Origin: Anaerolineales bacterium
Lineage (GTDB): Bacteria; Chloroflexota; Anaerolineae; Anaerolineales; RBG-16-64-43
Direction of reading: 5' to 3'
Assembly: GCA_016932475.1 (NCBI GenBank)
Contig: JAFGCU010000009.1
Location: 16,225-80,224, forward strand
DNA length: 64,000 nt
Positions 18,833-27,336 of the stretch are shown piece after piece; position 1 is the first letter of the stretch; each line of letters begins with the position of its first letter. The notes under the pieces were generated by a model. The model saw only the letters and a list, made by a program, of their open reading frames with translations, had not been told where the DNA came from and did not search any database. Made by a program: the position numbers and the translations under genes.

Positions 18833-18890
18833 ACTTCACCGGTAGAACCTTTTCATTCTACTCACTGCCAGAGGCAGTGGTTTTAAAACC
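18833..18890. repeat. Dispersed 58-bp repeat with internal hairpin, copy A
   Basis: It aligns without gaps to 44563-44620, with nine differences in 58 bases. It contains CACTGCCagaGGCAGTG, followed by the palindrome GGTTTTAAAACC. In the other copy the hairpin bases differ but mostly still pair. A GC-rich hairpin (CCCCCGC...GCGGGGG, about 18904-18926) follows. Confidence 0.65.
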
Positions 18891-19074
18891 TAATAAACAA
18901 ATCCCCCCGCTAAAAACACGCGGGGGCAGGCTCTTTCGGGGCATAACGCTTCGCACAAAATAGCCCGCGCGCGCGAGCTTCGTCTACCAGCGCCGTGCTC
19001 TTGTCCCGGAGCGCAACGACGGGATTAGCGCGGCGCGGCGATCCGACGGGGGATGGATGAAAATATTTGGATTT

Positions 19075-19157
19075 TCGGTTTTTATCCTGTCAATCCTGAA
19101 AAAATCCCCCGGCCTCGCCCGGCGAAGCCGGGGCGGGGCTGTAAATCCTGTCCATCA
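19075..19157. repeat. ATCCTGTC/ATCCTG dispersed repeat, interrupted by a GC-rich block
   Basis: TTTTATCCTGTCAATCCTGAAAA and TGTAAATCCTGTCCATC flank a GC-rich palindrome (CCGGCCTCGCCCGGCGAAGCCGG). It abuts the stop codon of the diguanylate cyclase gene. Related blocks are at 10090 and 11556. Confidence 0.45.
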
Positions 19158-20783
19158 CTTGCCCGCCTTCGCCACCGCCACCCTGTCTCGGCCCTCGGCC
19201 TTGGCCTGGTAGAGCGCGTTATCCGCGGCGCGCAGGAGGATTTCCCCGGCGGCTTCGAATTCCGGGATCGCGGAAACCCCGAGCGAGAGCGTGATTCCCG
19301 GCAGCATCTTCCCGCCGACCTGGACGTTCATGCCCTTCACGCCGGACCGGATCCCTTCCGCGCGCGCCGCGGCGATCCCGATCGCGGCGTCCGGCAGCAC
19401 GATCACAAATTCCTCCCCGCCGTAGCGGCAGGCGATATCCTCGTAGCGGACCTGCGAGGCGAGGAAGGTCCCGATCTGACGCAGGACGGCGTCGCCCGCC
19501 TCGTGCCCGTACTGATCGTTGAAGGATTTGAAGTGGTCGATATCGATGAAGATGATCGAGAGCGGCGCCTTTTCGCGGGCGGCGCGGTGGATTTCGCGTT
19601 CGAGCGTTTCCTCCAGGTAGCGCCGGTTGAACAGGCCGGTCAGGCTGTCGCGGATGGATTGGTTGCGCAGGTTTTCCCGCAGCCGCAGATTGGCCACCGC
19701 GAGCGTAATGCGCTCGCCTACCGTTTTGGCCAGCGAGAGCACCCGCGTCCGGGCTTCGCCGTCGGGGATGGGCGCGGGGGATTCCGCGATCCGTGATTGC
19801 AGGTGCAGGATGCCGATCACCTCGCGTTGCGCGAAGAGCGGGATGCACATGTATTGGGCCACCTCGGAATGATCCAGATGGTGGCAGCGCATCCCGGTCG
19901 AGGATTCATCCATCCACAACACCTGCTCGCGGCGCAGCGCCCAGCAGTGGGCGCGCGAACAATGCGGCGAGTTCCTTCCCGCCTCGATCCCGCCCCAGGC
20001 GCTGACCGCATCCAGCGTATCGCGGGATTCGCCGCTGAGGTAGAGCGCGCCGTGCGGGAAGGGAAGCAGGCGCGGAGTGTAATAGCCGATGATCGCGTAA
20101 CTGTCTTCGAGAACCTGGCAAGCCTGCAGGAAATCCCCCATCTCCGAAAGAAGGGTCATATCGCGGGTTTGTTGCCGCTGCTTTTCCAGCGCCGCGGCCA
20201 GCTCATCGCGGGATTCCCGCAACTCCACTTCCGCCCGTTTGATTTTTTCCCGCTCCGCCAGGAGCGTGGTGGTGATTCTTTCGGTGATAAACCCGATCAC
20301 CAGCAGGAACAGCATTTCCACTCCGATCCCGACCGCGGCCGGAAAGTCCATGGCGTCGAAATACAGGAGGGGAATGCTGAGGGCGGCGCTGGCGACGAAC
20401 CCGTTCATGAGGATCCCGGGCCGGCCGATGAACAAGCCGGCGTGGATGGCGCCGAGGACGAACATCAACCAGAAGAGCGTGGGGTATCCGCCGGCCAAGC
20501 CGACGGTCAACGAGGATACGACCCAGTTGAAAACCGCGAACACGTACATCAGGAGAGTGATATCCCGGACGGCCATTGAACGGAGGCTGATGAGGATATT
20601 CACCGCCACCTGCAGCCCGAACAGGGCGAGGATGAACGGCCAATACCTGCCTCCCCCGCCCGCCAGCAGGTACGCCAGGGAAAGCACCGTCTGCGCCAGG
20701 CCCAGGAACGGGGTGAGGCCGCGCCATAATTCCTTGGCGAAATCGGATTTTCCCGGGGAGCCGTCCTGAGGAGCGCTCATCAT
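19155..20783 (-). CDS. Membrane diguanylate cyclase with GAF and GGDEF domains
   Basis: A 542-residue signalling protein. Residues about 25-170 form five or six hydrophobic segments, a membrane sensor. A coiled coil (about 175-205) and a GAF-like domain (about 215-365, ending PLFAQREVIGILHLQSRI) lead to a C-terminal GGDEF domain with SLTGLFNRRYLEETL and the active site RYGGEEF near residue 455. The active site is intact, so it should make cyclic di-GMP from GTP. An RxxD-type inhibitory site is not obvious. Two adjacent ATGs mark the start and no clear ribosome-binding site is seen. Confidence 0.92.
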   Translation of the reverse strand: MMSAPQDGSPGKSDFAKELWRGLTPFLGLAQTVLSLAYLLAGGGGRYWPFILALFGLQVAVNILISLRSMAVRDITLLMYVFAVFNWVVSSLTVGLAGGYPTLFWLMFVLGAIHAGLFIGRPGILMNGFVASAALSIPLLYFDAMDFPAAVGIGVEMLFLLVIGFITERITTTLLAEREKIKRAEVELRESRDELAAALEKQRQQTRDMTLLSEMGDFLQACQVLEDSYAIIGYYTPRLLPFPHGALYLSGESRDTLDAVSAWGGIEAGRNSPHCSRAHCWALRREQVLWMDESSTGMRCHHLDHSEVAQYMCIPLFAQREVIGILHLQSRIAESPAPIPDGEARTRVLSLAKTVGERITLAVANLRLRENLRNQSIRDSLTGLFNRRYLEETLEREIHRAAREKAPLSIIFIDIDHFKSFNDQYGHEAGDAVLRQIGTFLASQVRYEDIACRYGGEEFVIVLPDAAIGIAAARAEGIRSGVKGMNVQVGGKMLPGITLSLGVSAIPEFEAAGEILLRAADNALYQAKAEGRDRVAVAKAGK

Positions 20784-21104
20784 GTCACATTATCGCGGTA
20801 GTTCAATTCACCTACGTTATCATTCAACCATCCATGACAGGAGTGCCGAATTTCATTAATGTCATAGTTTATACCATCCCGTGGCGGTCGCCGGTACGCT
20901 TTACGGGGATTTAATATGTCACACTTACTGAAGTATATCTTGGAATATCATACCTCTATTTCGAAAACCAATAGATCCTTTGGATTTATGCGATCGCGTC
21001 GGTCTTCGCTTACTTTTTCGGTGCAGTTTTTTCCATATAGTCGTTGGTAACGCTAAACCGTTCAGCCTTGTACCGTTTTTAACGCCAGGCACAACCTTCT
21101 TGTT
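20784..21104. other. AT-rich intergenic stretch
   Basis: Base composition drops sharply here compared with both sides. No convincing gene is seen. It marks the left edge of an AT-rich segment that runs to about 22440. Confidence 0.5.
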
Positions 21105-21205
21105 GTTCAGTATTTGTCTTCCAACAAGCTCAGTACCACGGTTACGGATTCGTAATTCGCGGCTTTGGTTTTCAGATCTCGGCGTTCATAAGGATGCGTG
21201 AAATA
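21105..21205 (-). pseudogene. Remnant of the 5' end of a WXG-domain gene
   Basis: Read on the minus strand, this stretch matches the first 20 or so codons of the WXG gene at 21793-22755. An ATG-like region, a one-base deletion, then DLKTKA and a YES/FES word align (GATCTGAAAACCAAAGCC here against GACCTCAAGACCAAAGCC there). The frame closes a few codons later. It lies just downstream of the small membrane-protein gene, so it looks like the leftover of a second effector copy. Confidence 0.55.
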
Positions 21206-21246
21206 ATCCTCGTTTCTTAAACAAGACCATTTTCATAATTTGAATT

Positions 21247-21621
21247 CTAATTAATGTAAAGAGAGAATAATAAATTAAGTACCAATAATAGAGCAGGTAA
21301 TGTAAATATTATAATAAAAGTGAATATATTAAGAAACATAATAAGCACCATTACAAGTATACTTTTTTTAACTGGACGCTTTTCAATATTTCGTATGGAG
21401 TTTATCGCCAAATAAACCATTGCTCCAAAATCTAAAAACACCAGCAACAGGAAGAACCAACCCAGTGGTTGCGCAGGACCACTCTGTAGTAAAGATAAAA
21501 AGTATTCGGGTTTTCTAATCAGGATAAACAATAAAAAATAGAAGGGCGGAACAAGTAATAACATATGGAGAAGCCAAAATCCAATACGATCACGCTTCGT
21601 TAAAGTCGGTATTTTTTCCAT
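21247..21621 (-). CDS. Small membrane protein, possible immunity partner
   Basis: A 124-residue protein. After a short charged N-terminus (MEKIPTLTKRDR) it has three hydrophobic segments: LLHMLLLVPPFYFLLFIL, LGWFFLLLVFLDFGAMVYLAI and a long one at the C-terminus. The ATG at 21621 has GGAGGAG eight bases upstream; the longer frame from 21687 is less likely. The gene is AT-rich, follows the WXG effector-like gene on the same strand, and precedes a WXG remnant. By analogy with polymorphic toxin loci it could protect against the upstream product, but there is no direct evidence. No family is recognised. Confidence 0.6.
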   Translation of the reverse strand: MEKIPTLTKRDRIGFWLLHMLLLVPPFYFLLFILIRKPEYFLSLLQSGPAQPLGWFFLLLVFLDFGAMVYLAINSIRNIEKRPVKKSILVMVLIMFLNIFTFIIIFTLPALLLVLNLLFSLYIN

Positions 21622-21792
21622 CGGATGAACTCCTCCACATTTCTCCTTATGAGAATTTATCAAATGATCAACAAATCGGAATTTCACAATTCTTTTCTGT
21701 CTCGTTGATAGTTATGTATGAGTAGTATATCTTATTTCAATCGTTCTCATTTATTAAATATTTCCCCTTTACAAATATATTAAGGCGGTTAC

Positions 21793-22755
21793 CTAAGGTG
21801 TAGGAGTAGGTGTAGGTGTAGGTGTAGGCGGTGTTGGTACTCGAACATAGGGCGATTCTGGTAAAGCTGGCGGTGGAACAAGTATATTCCAGACTTCATT
21901 AGCATTATCAAGAGCCTGGCATGCACCTTGACCATATTGCAGCAAATTAGTAAGTTCGGGTAACCACTTTTCAGGATTAACGGGGTCGAGAATTTTTCCA
22001 CACTCTTTGATAATATCCAATGGTGACATTCCGGCCATTTCAGTAGCTTTATCAGCAGCTGATTTTACTATCGCCGGAGCGACCAATCCGATTCCTAGCG
22101 CAACTCCTAATTTATCAAGTAAACCGGCGGTAAAGAGATCGAGGCTGACAAGGAGTATAAAAACCCAAAATATTTTTTCGGCGCTTATGCCCTGCTGCAC
22201 TAAATAGTTATATGTATTAAGCAAATCCGCAAAGTTTTTAAAGAATTCATCTAAATAATCTTCATATTGGCTAATAAGCGACCGATTTTCATCGGTTATC
22301 TCTATTGTAATTGTTTGTCCATTTCTCCAAAATATCACATAATCGCCATAATCTTTATATGCAAGAAAACCAAATATGAGGAGTTCAGGGGTACCACCTT
22401 GCCTGATCGGCGCATCGCCCTCGCCCCCCGGCCCATCATATATTGGCGAATCGGACATCAGCGCAGTATTCTCTTCGAATAGATCAATCGCCTGATTATC
22501 CACATTCTCAAAATCCCGCGCCGCCTTGCGCAGCGATTCCGCGTCGCCGGCCAGCGCGGCTCCCAAAGCCTTTGCCTGGGTTTGAATTGCGTACCCCGCC
22601 TTGCGGGCCGGGCCGGAAAGCTGGCCGTCGTAGCTCGGCATCGCCATGGCGGCCGCGAGGATTTCATCCCCGGCGCGGCTAATTGCCTCGCCGGCGGATT
22701 CGAAATCCTTGGCTTTGGTCTTGAGGTCTTCGGTGTTTACACGGATGCGCGCCAT
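21793..22755 (-). CDS. WXG-fold N-terminal effector-like protein ending in a Pro-Thr tail
   Basis: A 320-residue protein. Residues 1-105 are an alpha-helical ESX/WXG-like module (MARIRVNTEDLKTKAKDFESAG...) of the type used for export by type VII secretion. Residues about 115-295 form a separate domain with two hydrophobic stretches (IFWVFILLVSLDLFTAGLL and LGVALGIGLVAPAIV). The protein ends in alternating Pro-Thr encoded by a hexanucleotide repeat. DNA for the first module is GC-rich like the chromosome, while the rest is AT-rich, suggesting domain replacement. Pro-Thr runs usually link domains, so a C-terminal domain may be missing. The activity is unknown. Confidence 0.65.
   Translation of the reverse strand: MARIRVNTEDLKTKAKDFESAGEAISRAGDEILAAAMAMPSYDGQLSGPARKAGYAIQTQAKALGAALAGDAESLRKAARDFENVDNQAIDLFEENTALMSDSPIYDGPGGEGDAPIRQGGTPELLIFGFLAYKDYGDYVIFWRNGQTITIEITDENRSLISQYEDYLDEFFKNFADLLNTYNYLVQQGISAEKIFWVFILLVSLDLFTAGLLDKLGVALGIGLVAPAIVKSAADKATEMAGMSPLDIIKECGKILDPVNPEKWLPELTNLLQYGQGACQALDNANEVWNILVPPPALPESPYVRVPTPPTPTPTPTPTP
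21795..21832. repeat. Hexanucleotide microsatellite (GGTGTA)n
   Basis: Five to six imperfect GGTGTA/GGAGTA units encode the Pro-Thr tail of the WXG effector-like protein and run directly into its TAG stop. Such tracts change length by slippage. Confidence 0.8.
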
Positions 22756-22860
22756 AATCCCCTCTTCGTGGAACAGCTTTTATAATTTTGTGCGCGTGAA
22801 CTATTGACAAGCATAATATCATGATCTATAATCCTTTTCAACTATGTATTTGGGGGAACT

Positions 22861-23190
22861 ATGATTTCACCGCCTCCACAATATCTATACCGTGACGTCC
22901 AATACCATCCGCCCGAGGCAGACCGCCTGGCGGATAAAATCCTTGAGAAGATCCGCCAATTTACTATGGAGAAAGACAAGGTGGAGACTTCCTCCAGATA
23001 TTTGGATTCCAACTGGGAGGGGCGCCGCAAGGAAACCTTTGTCTCTGAAGCGGATCCGCACAAGCGAAAGACTCTCGAGGAACTCGAGCACCTGAGAAAG
23101 CAGGAGCAATACTTCCGCACCATTAAAGTGACCCGCCGGGAGCAGTACGTCAACCCGGATTGGGAAGCCTGGCAAAGAGGCCGGCGCTAG
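22861..23190 (+). CDS. WXG-like small helical protein
   Basis: A 109-residue protein predicted to be two long helices around a central NWEG turn (residues 56-59), the layout of WXG100 proteins exported by type VII secretion. It is a little longer than the usual 100 residues, with a charged C-terminal tail. The start has a GGGGGA upstream. It is divergent from the effector-like gene across a 105-base gap that should hold both promoters, and the next gene is 21 bases downstream. No secretion ATPase (EccC/YukB) is in the window. Confidence 0.6.
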   Translation: MISPPPQYLYRDVQYHPPEADRLADKILEKIRQFTMEKDKVETSSRYLDSNWEGRRKETFVSEADPHKRKTLEELEHLRKQEQYFRTIKVTRREQYVNPDWEAWQRGRR

Positions 23191-23211
23191 TCCATCCGCC
23201 GCGAGGTGATC

Positions 23212-23469
23212 ATGACCGTCATCGATTTCAATCCCGAGGATCTCGGCAAGTTCCTGAAGGACGTCGAGGAAGCCAACGCCCAGATCCAGAACGCGGTGGA
23301 AAAACTCGCCAAGGCCGTCAAGGAAGTGGAACCCAAGTGGAACGGCGACGCCCAGAAAGCCTTCATCCGCTTCTACGGCGACTGGCGCAAGGGGGTCGAT
23401 CTGCACACCGCGGCGATGAAAAAATCCGCCGAGCAGCTGCGCCGGATGGCGGACGAGCAACTAAAATAA
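23212..23469 (+). CDS. WXG100-family protein
   Basis: An 85-residue protein with helix, KWNG turn (about residues 42-45) and helix, a typical WXG100 protein of about the usual length. It would be exported as a dimer by a type VII system and may pair with the preceding WXG-like protein, as EsxA/EsxB do. The ATG at 23212 has GAGG five bases upstream; a GTG two codons earlier is possible. The two genes look co-transcribed. Confidence 0.82.
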   Translation: MTVIDFNPEDLGKFLKDVEEANAQIQNAVEKLAKAVKEVEPKWNGDAQKAFIRFYGDWRKGVDLHTAAMKKSAEQLRRMADEQLK

Positions 23470-23535
23470 AAATCACAGATTTCTTGTAAAAAAACGACGA
23501 AAGCCGGTTTTTTTACTACCCCACAGGAAGAAATC

Positions 23536-23634
23536 TCACCGCAGAGCCCGCCCTGGTCGGGCTGGGCCTGGGACGCAGAGGACGTAGAGAAATAAACCAG
23601 TAATTCTCTGCGTCCTCTGCGTCTCTGCGGTTAA
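23536..23634. repeat. Long palindrome of the CTCTGCGTCCTCTGCG type with a 26-bp insert
   Basis: The left arm ACCGCAGAG + ACGCAGAGGACGTAGAGAA and the right arm TTCTCTGCGTCCTCTGCGT + CTCTGCGGT match over 28 bp with one mismatch. In the left arm a 26-bp GC-rich block (23547-23572) interrupts the palindrome at one point. A near copy of that block is at 63815-63839. Confidence 0.75.
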
Positions 23635-23637
23635 TCC

Positions 23638-24282
23638 TTATTTTTGCCCGTACTTATCCGTATACCGCTTGTGCAGCTGCGCGACCATCTCCTTCGGGAT
23701 CGCGATCGGCCGCCCCAGCTGCATCGCATAAAACACCGTCCGCGCGATGTCCTCGACCATCACCGCCGCCTTGACCGCGGCGCCGGCGTCCTTCCCGACC
23801 GTGAACACGCCGTGATTCTGCATCAGGATCGCCGGGCTCGCCCCGATCGCGCGCACCACCTCGCGCCCGATCTCCTCGCCGCCGATCGGCGCGAACTTCC
23901 CGACCGGAATCTCCCCCCCGAATTCGTCGCAGATCGCCGTGAGGATCGCCGGGATCGGCTTGCCGACCGCCGCGAACGCGGTCGCGAAGTTCGAATGCGT
24001 GTGCACGATCCCGCCCACGTCCGGCCGATTCTTATAAATGTACAGATGCGTCGGGGTATCGACCGAAGGGTTCAGTTTGCCCTCGATCCGCTTGCCGTCG
24101 GCGTCTACGACGACCATGTTCTCCGGCGTCAGCGCTTCATACACCACGCCACTCGGCTTGATCACGATCAGCCCGGTCTTCGCGTCGCGCGCGCTGACGT
24201 TCCCGGAAGTCCACGCCACCAGCCCGTTGCGCGGCAGTTCCTGGTTCCATCGGCATACTTCACGGCGAAGTTTTTCGAGCAT
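23638..24282 (-). CDS. araD: L-ribulose-5-phosphate 4-epimerase
   Basis: A 214-residue class II aldolase-fold enzyme that converts L-ribulose 5-phosphate to D-xylulose 5-phosphate, the last step of L-arabinose breakdown. Family marks are TSGNVSAR, IKPSGV, the zinc-binding HTHSN and the late QNHGVF. The ATG at 24282 has AGGAGG eight bases upstream. It is the last gene of the pentose cluster, together with araA and the FGGY kinase. Fuculose-phosphate aldolase shares the fold, but the araA context favours AraD. Confidence 0.88.
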   Translation of the reverse strand: MLEKLRREVCRWNQELPRNGLVAWTSGNVSARDAKTGLIVIKPSGVVYEALTPENMVVVDADGKRIEGKLNPSVDTPTHLYIYKNRPDVGGIVHTHSNFATAFAAVGKPIPAILTAICDEFGGEIPVGKFAPIGGEEIGREVVRAIGASPAILMQNHGVFTVGKDAGAAVKAAVMVEDIARTVFYAMQLGRPIAIPKEMVAQLHKRYTDKYGQK

Positions 24283-24296
24283 AAAGAACACCTCCT

Positions 24297-24420
24297 ACCC
24301 TCTTCCCCCTCACCCCTCACCCCAGACCCCTCTCCCGGCATAAGCTGGGAGAAGCCTGTCCTCGATCGAAGCGAGGGGGGGGGCAGGGGTGAGGGAGGGT
24401 TTAGCAGGGAGAGGGATAAG
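24297..24420. repeat. C/G-rich palindromic intergenic repeat
   Basis: Alternating CCCCTCACCCC, CCTCTCCC and their inverses GGGGTGAGGG and CTGGGAGAAG form nested hairpins between araD and the kinase gene. It belongs to the dispersed palindrome family. Confidence 0.6.
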
Positions 24421-24481
24421 CCTCGCACCTCGTCCCCAATTCGCTTGATCGTCTTCACCACCGGATTTTTCCCGTGGTGCT

Positions 24482-26080
24482 TTACTTCAAGTATTTCACC
24501 GCGGCTTTCTCGATGGCCAGCCCCTTTTTGTAGCGTTCCATGAACGCCGCAAAGCCGGCGACGTCGTTCGGGTCGGGCGCGATCGTCGTCCCCTTTTGGC
24601 CCGCAAAGACCTTGCCGGCCAAATATGCCTCCAAGGGTTCCTCCGCTTCATCGCGCAACATAAAGGCAGCCAGCAGGGCCATTCCCCACGCGCCGCCCTC
24701 GCCGGCGGTTTCCATCACGGAGACGGGGACGTTCATCGCCGCCGCCATGATCTTCTGGCCGACGTTTTTGGTTTTGAAGAAGCCGCCGTGGCCGAGGATC
24801 TGGTCGATCTTCACTTTTTCCTTTTCGAAAATGGCCAGCCCGATTTTCAGGGCGGCGAGCGCCGAGAAAAGATGCGCGCGCATGAAATTCGCGAGCGTGA
24901 AGCGGCTTTCGGGCGTCCGGACAAAGAGCGGCCGCCCTTCCAAAAGGCCGGTGAGGTGTTCGCCCGAGAAATAATTGTAGGCCAGCAGCCCGCCGCAATC
25001 CGCATCCCCGGCGAGCCCTTTGGTATACAGCATTTCAAACAGCCCGGATTCGCCCGCCTCCACGCCCAGCGCCTGGGCGAATTCCTGGAACAGGGCGACC
25101 CATGCATTAAGGTCGGAGGTGCAGTTGTTGCTGTGGACCATCGCCACGGGCCTGCCGGTGGGCGTCGTCACCATGTCGATCTCGGAATACAGCTTCGAGA
25201 GGGGCTTTTCCAGGACGATCATGGCGAAGACGGATGTTCCCGCGGAGACGTTGCCGGTCCGCTTCGCAACGCTGTTGGTCGCCACCATGCCGGTGCCCGC
25301 ATCGCCCTCGGGCGGGCAGAGCGGGATGCCCGCCGGCAGCCCGCCCGCCGGGTCGATCAGCCTGGCGCCCTCCTCGGTCAGCTCCCCCGCGGCTTCCCCC
25401 GCCATCAGGATTTTAGGCAGGATATTCTCGAGTTTCCACGGGATCTTTTTCGCCTTGAGCTTGGCGTTGAAAACCTTGAGCATGCGCGCATCGTAGTCGT
25501 TGGTAAAGCTATCGACCGGGAACATGCCCGAGGCTTCGCCGATGCCCAGCACTTTCCGCCCCGTCAGCCTACAATGGACGTAGCCCGCCAGGGTGGTCTG
25601 GAAGCGGATATTCCGGACGTGGGCCTCTTTGTTCAGGATGGCCTGGTATAGGTGCGCGATGCTCCAGCGCTGGGGAATGTTGAATTGGAACAGTTTCGTG
25701 AGCTTCTCCGCCGCCTCCCCGGTGATGGTGTTCCGCCAGGTGCGGAACGGGACAAGCAGCTTCCCGTTTTTATCGAACGCCAGATAGCCGTGCATCATGG
25801 CGCTGAAGCCGATCGCGCCGACGGTTTTCAGCGGGATTCCGTACTTCTCCTGCACTTCGCCGCGCAGCGCCCGAAAGCTTTCCTGCAAGCCGGTCCAAAC
25901 GTCTTCCAGATGATAGGTCCAGACTCCGTCTTCATACCGGTTTTCCCACTCGTAGCTTCCCGAGGCGACCGGGGCATGATCCCCGCCGATCAGCACCGCC
26001 TTGATCCGGGTCGAGCCGAACTCAATGCCGAGCGCGGTTTTCCCGCTCTCAATGGCTTTTTGAATCTCGTTTTGATTCAT
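24482..26080 (-). CDS. FGGY-family sugar kinase, probable L-ribulokinase
   Basis: A 532-residue kinase. The N-terminal phosphate-binding strand [15 protein letters not shown], the mid-region [13 protein letters not shown] and the C-terminal GHGGFFKTK and [16 protein letters not shown] are FGGY-family landmarks. I chose the ATG at 26080 with AGGAGA six bases upstream; the longer frame runs through an intergenic repeat. It lies between araA and araD, so L-ribulose is the natural substrate and this would be the AraB step. Xylulokinase-type relatives of similar length keep this uncertain. Confidence 0.82.
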   Translation of the reverse strand: MNQNEIQKAIESGKTALGIEFGSTRIKAVLIGGDHAPVASGSYEWENRYEDGVWTYHLEDVWTGLQESFRALRGEVQEKYGIPLKTVGAIGFSAMMHGYLAFDKNGKLLVPFRTWRNTITGEAAEKLTKLFQFNIPQRWSIAHLYQAILNKEAHVRNIRFQTTLAGYVHCRLTGRKVLGIGEASGMFPVDSFTNDYDARMLKVFNAKLKAKKIPWKLENILPKILMAGEAAGELTEEGARLIDPAGGLPAGIPLCPPEGDAGTGMVATNSVAKRTGNVSAGTSVFAMIVLEKPLSKLYSEIDMVTTPTGRPVAMVHSNNCTSDLNAWVALFQEFAQALGVEAGESGLFEMLYTKGLAGDADCGGLLAYNYFSGEHLTGLLEGRPLFVRTPESRFTLANFMRAHLFSALAALKIGLAIFEKEKVKIDQILGHGGFFKTKNVGQKIMAAAMNVPVSVMETAGEGGAWGMALLAAFMLRDEAEEPLEAYLAGKVFAGQKGTTIAPDPNDVAGFAAFMERYKKGLAIEKAAVKYLK

Positions 26081-26129
26081 GCCCGTCTCCTGTGCTTGAT
26101 GCCGTCTTCCAACGATCGCCTTCCGCGCA

Positions 26130-26347
26130 TCCTGATCTTCCCCCCTCCGTCTTTCCCTCTCCCCGGAAAGGTAGGGAGAGGGAAAGAGGAGAAAGAGGAA
26201 AGAACAGGCGCCCCCCATTGGCTTGCCAAAATTTTTAATTCAACTTCCGTCCTAACCCCCTCTCCCCGCCTTCGCCCCGGAAGACCACCGAGCTCAGGCA
26301 CCCCTCTCCCCCTTCCCCTTACGGGGAAGGGGGAGAGGGGTTAGGAC
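26130..26347. repeat. Cluster of C/G-rich palindromes
   Basis: An 18-bp perfect stem lies at 26301-26318 with 26323-26340. An outer pair GTCCTAACCCC (26249-26259) and GGGGTTAGGAC (26337-26347) encloses it. Another hairpin (CTTTCCCTCTCC...GGGAGAGGGAAAG) lies around 26150-26186. The outer right arm supplies the TAA stop of the dehydrogenase gene. Confidence 0.8.
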
Positions 26348-27327
26348 GGTTCCACCACCACCTTGATCCCTTCGCGCTTGGCCGCCGCCTGGAAGGCATC
26401 CTCCGTACGGTCGAGCGGGAAGCGGTGGGTGACGAGCGAGCGCACGTCCAAAAGTTTTTCTCCGACGAGTTGGATCGCACGCGGATAGGTATGCTTCATG
26501 CGCCGGACAAGCATAATCGTCGCGCCCTTGCGGCGCGCGACGGAGGCCCGAAAGGAAGTGCGGTCGTCATCCGGAATCCCGGCCAGCAGTATCCGCCCGC
26601 CCGGCCGGAGGATGTCGATCGCCGTTTCCACCGCGCCGTTCGTGCCGGCGCACTCGAAAACCACATCCGGCGGCTCGATCCCGTCCAGGCTGGAGGCCTG
26701 TTCCTCCACCTGGCGGCACTCGTCCGCGCCGAGGGAACGGGCCGCCTCCAACCGGTGCGCGAGCACCTCGGCGGCGAAAATATGCCTGACGCCGAACAGG
26801 CGCACGAGCTGCAGCACCAGCAGCCCGATCGGGCCGCACCCCAGCACCGCCACACGCATCTCGTGCCGCAGTTGGGCAAGGTCGACCGCATGGATCGCGA
26901 CGCCCAGCGGTTCCAGCATCACGCCGTCCTCGAAATTCATCGTTTCCGGTATGGGAAAGCAGGCGCGGCCGGGCCAGGCGAGAAATTCCCGCAACGCCCC
27001 GTCCTGCCGCCCGTGCCCGGCAAATACCACTTTTTCACAAAGGTTGGGATTTCCCTCGCGGCATAATTCACATTCGCCGCAGGAGACCGCGGGCTCCACG
27101 GCCACCCGCCGGCCGGCGCCGGTGGTGCCGGCGAACTCGTGCCCCAGGATGAGCGGCGCGCTCAGGCGCGCATCCCCTATCCCCCCCTGCCCGTACCAGT
27201 GCAGGTCCGATCCGCAAATGCCGACCGCGGCCACCCGCACCAAAGCCTCCCCTTCGGCCGGAAAAGGGACCGCCTCCTCGTGCATCCGCAGATCGCCGAC
27301 CGCGTGCAAACGGACCGCTTTCATCAC
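26341..27327 (-). CDS. Zinc-dependent medium-chain alcohol/polyol dehydrogenase
   Basis: A 328-residue MDR enzyme. Catalytic zinc ligands fit Cys38 (GICGSDLHW) and the His63-Glu64 pair (LGHEFAG). The structural zinc loop has Cys83, 86, 89 and 97. A Rossmann motif [14 protein letters not shown] binds NAD(P). This is the sorbitol/xylitol/threonine dehydrogenase class. It lies 9 bases after the FucI-family isomerase gene within the pentose cluster, so a pentose-derived polyol or sugar acid is a reasonable guess, not proven. Its stop codon lies inside a dispersed palindrome. Confidence 0.87.
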   Translation of the reverse strand: MMKAVRLHAVGDLRMHEEAVPFPAEGEALVRVAAVGICGSDLHWYGQGGIGDARLSAPLILGHEFAGTTGAGRRVAVEPAVSCGECELCREGNPNLCEKVVFAGHGRQDGALREFLAWPGRACFPIPETMNFEDGVMLEPLGVAIHAVDLAQLRHEMRVAVLGCGPIGLLVLQLVRLFGVRHIFAAEVLAHRLEAARSLGADECRQVEEQASSLDGIEPPDVVFECAGTNGAVETAIDILRPGGRILLAGIPDDDRTSFRASVARRKGATIMLVRRMKHTYPRAIQLVGEKLLDVRSLVTHRFPLDRTEDAFQAAAKREGIKVVVEPS

Positions 27328-27336
27328 CCGCCTCGC

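Noticed and set aside
18251..19154. Riboswitch or tRNA in the long gap
   Set aside because: Hairpins are present but no tRNA cloverleaf or known riboswitch core was recognised, and the nearest downstream genes do not suggest one.
20980..21201. A 73-codon plus-strand frame in the AT-rich gap
   Set aside because: It overlaps the WXG remnant on the other strand, has no ribosome-binding site and no recognisable features.
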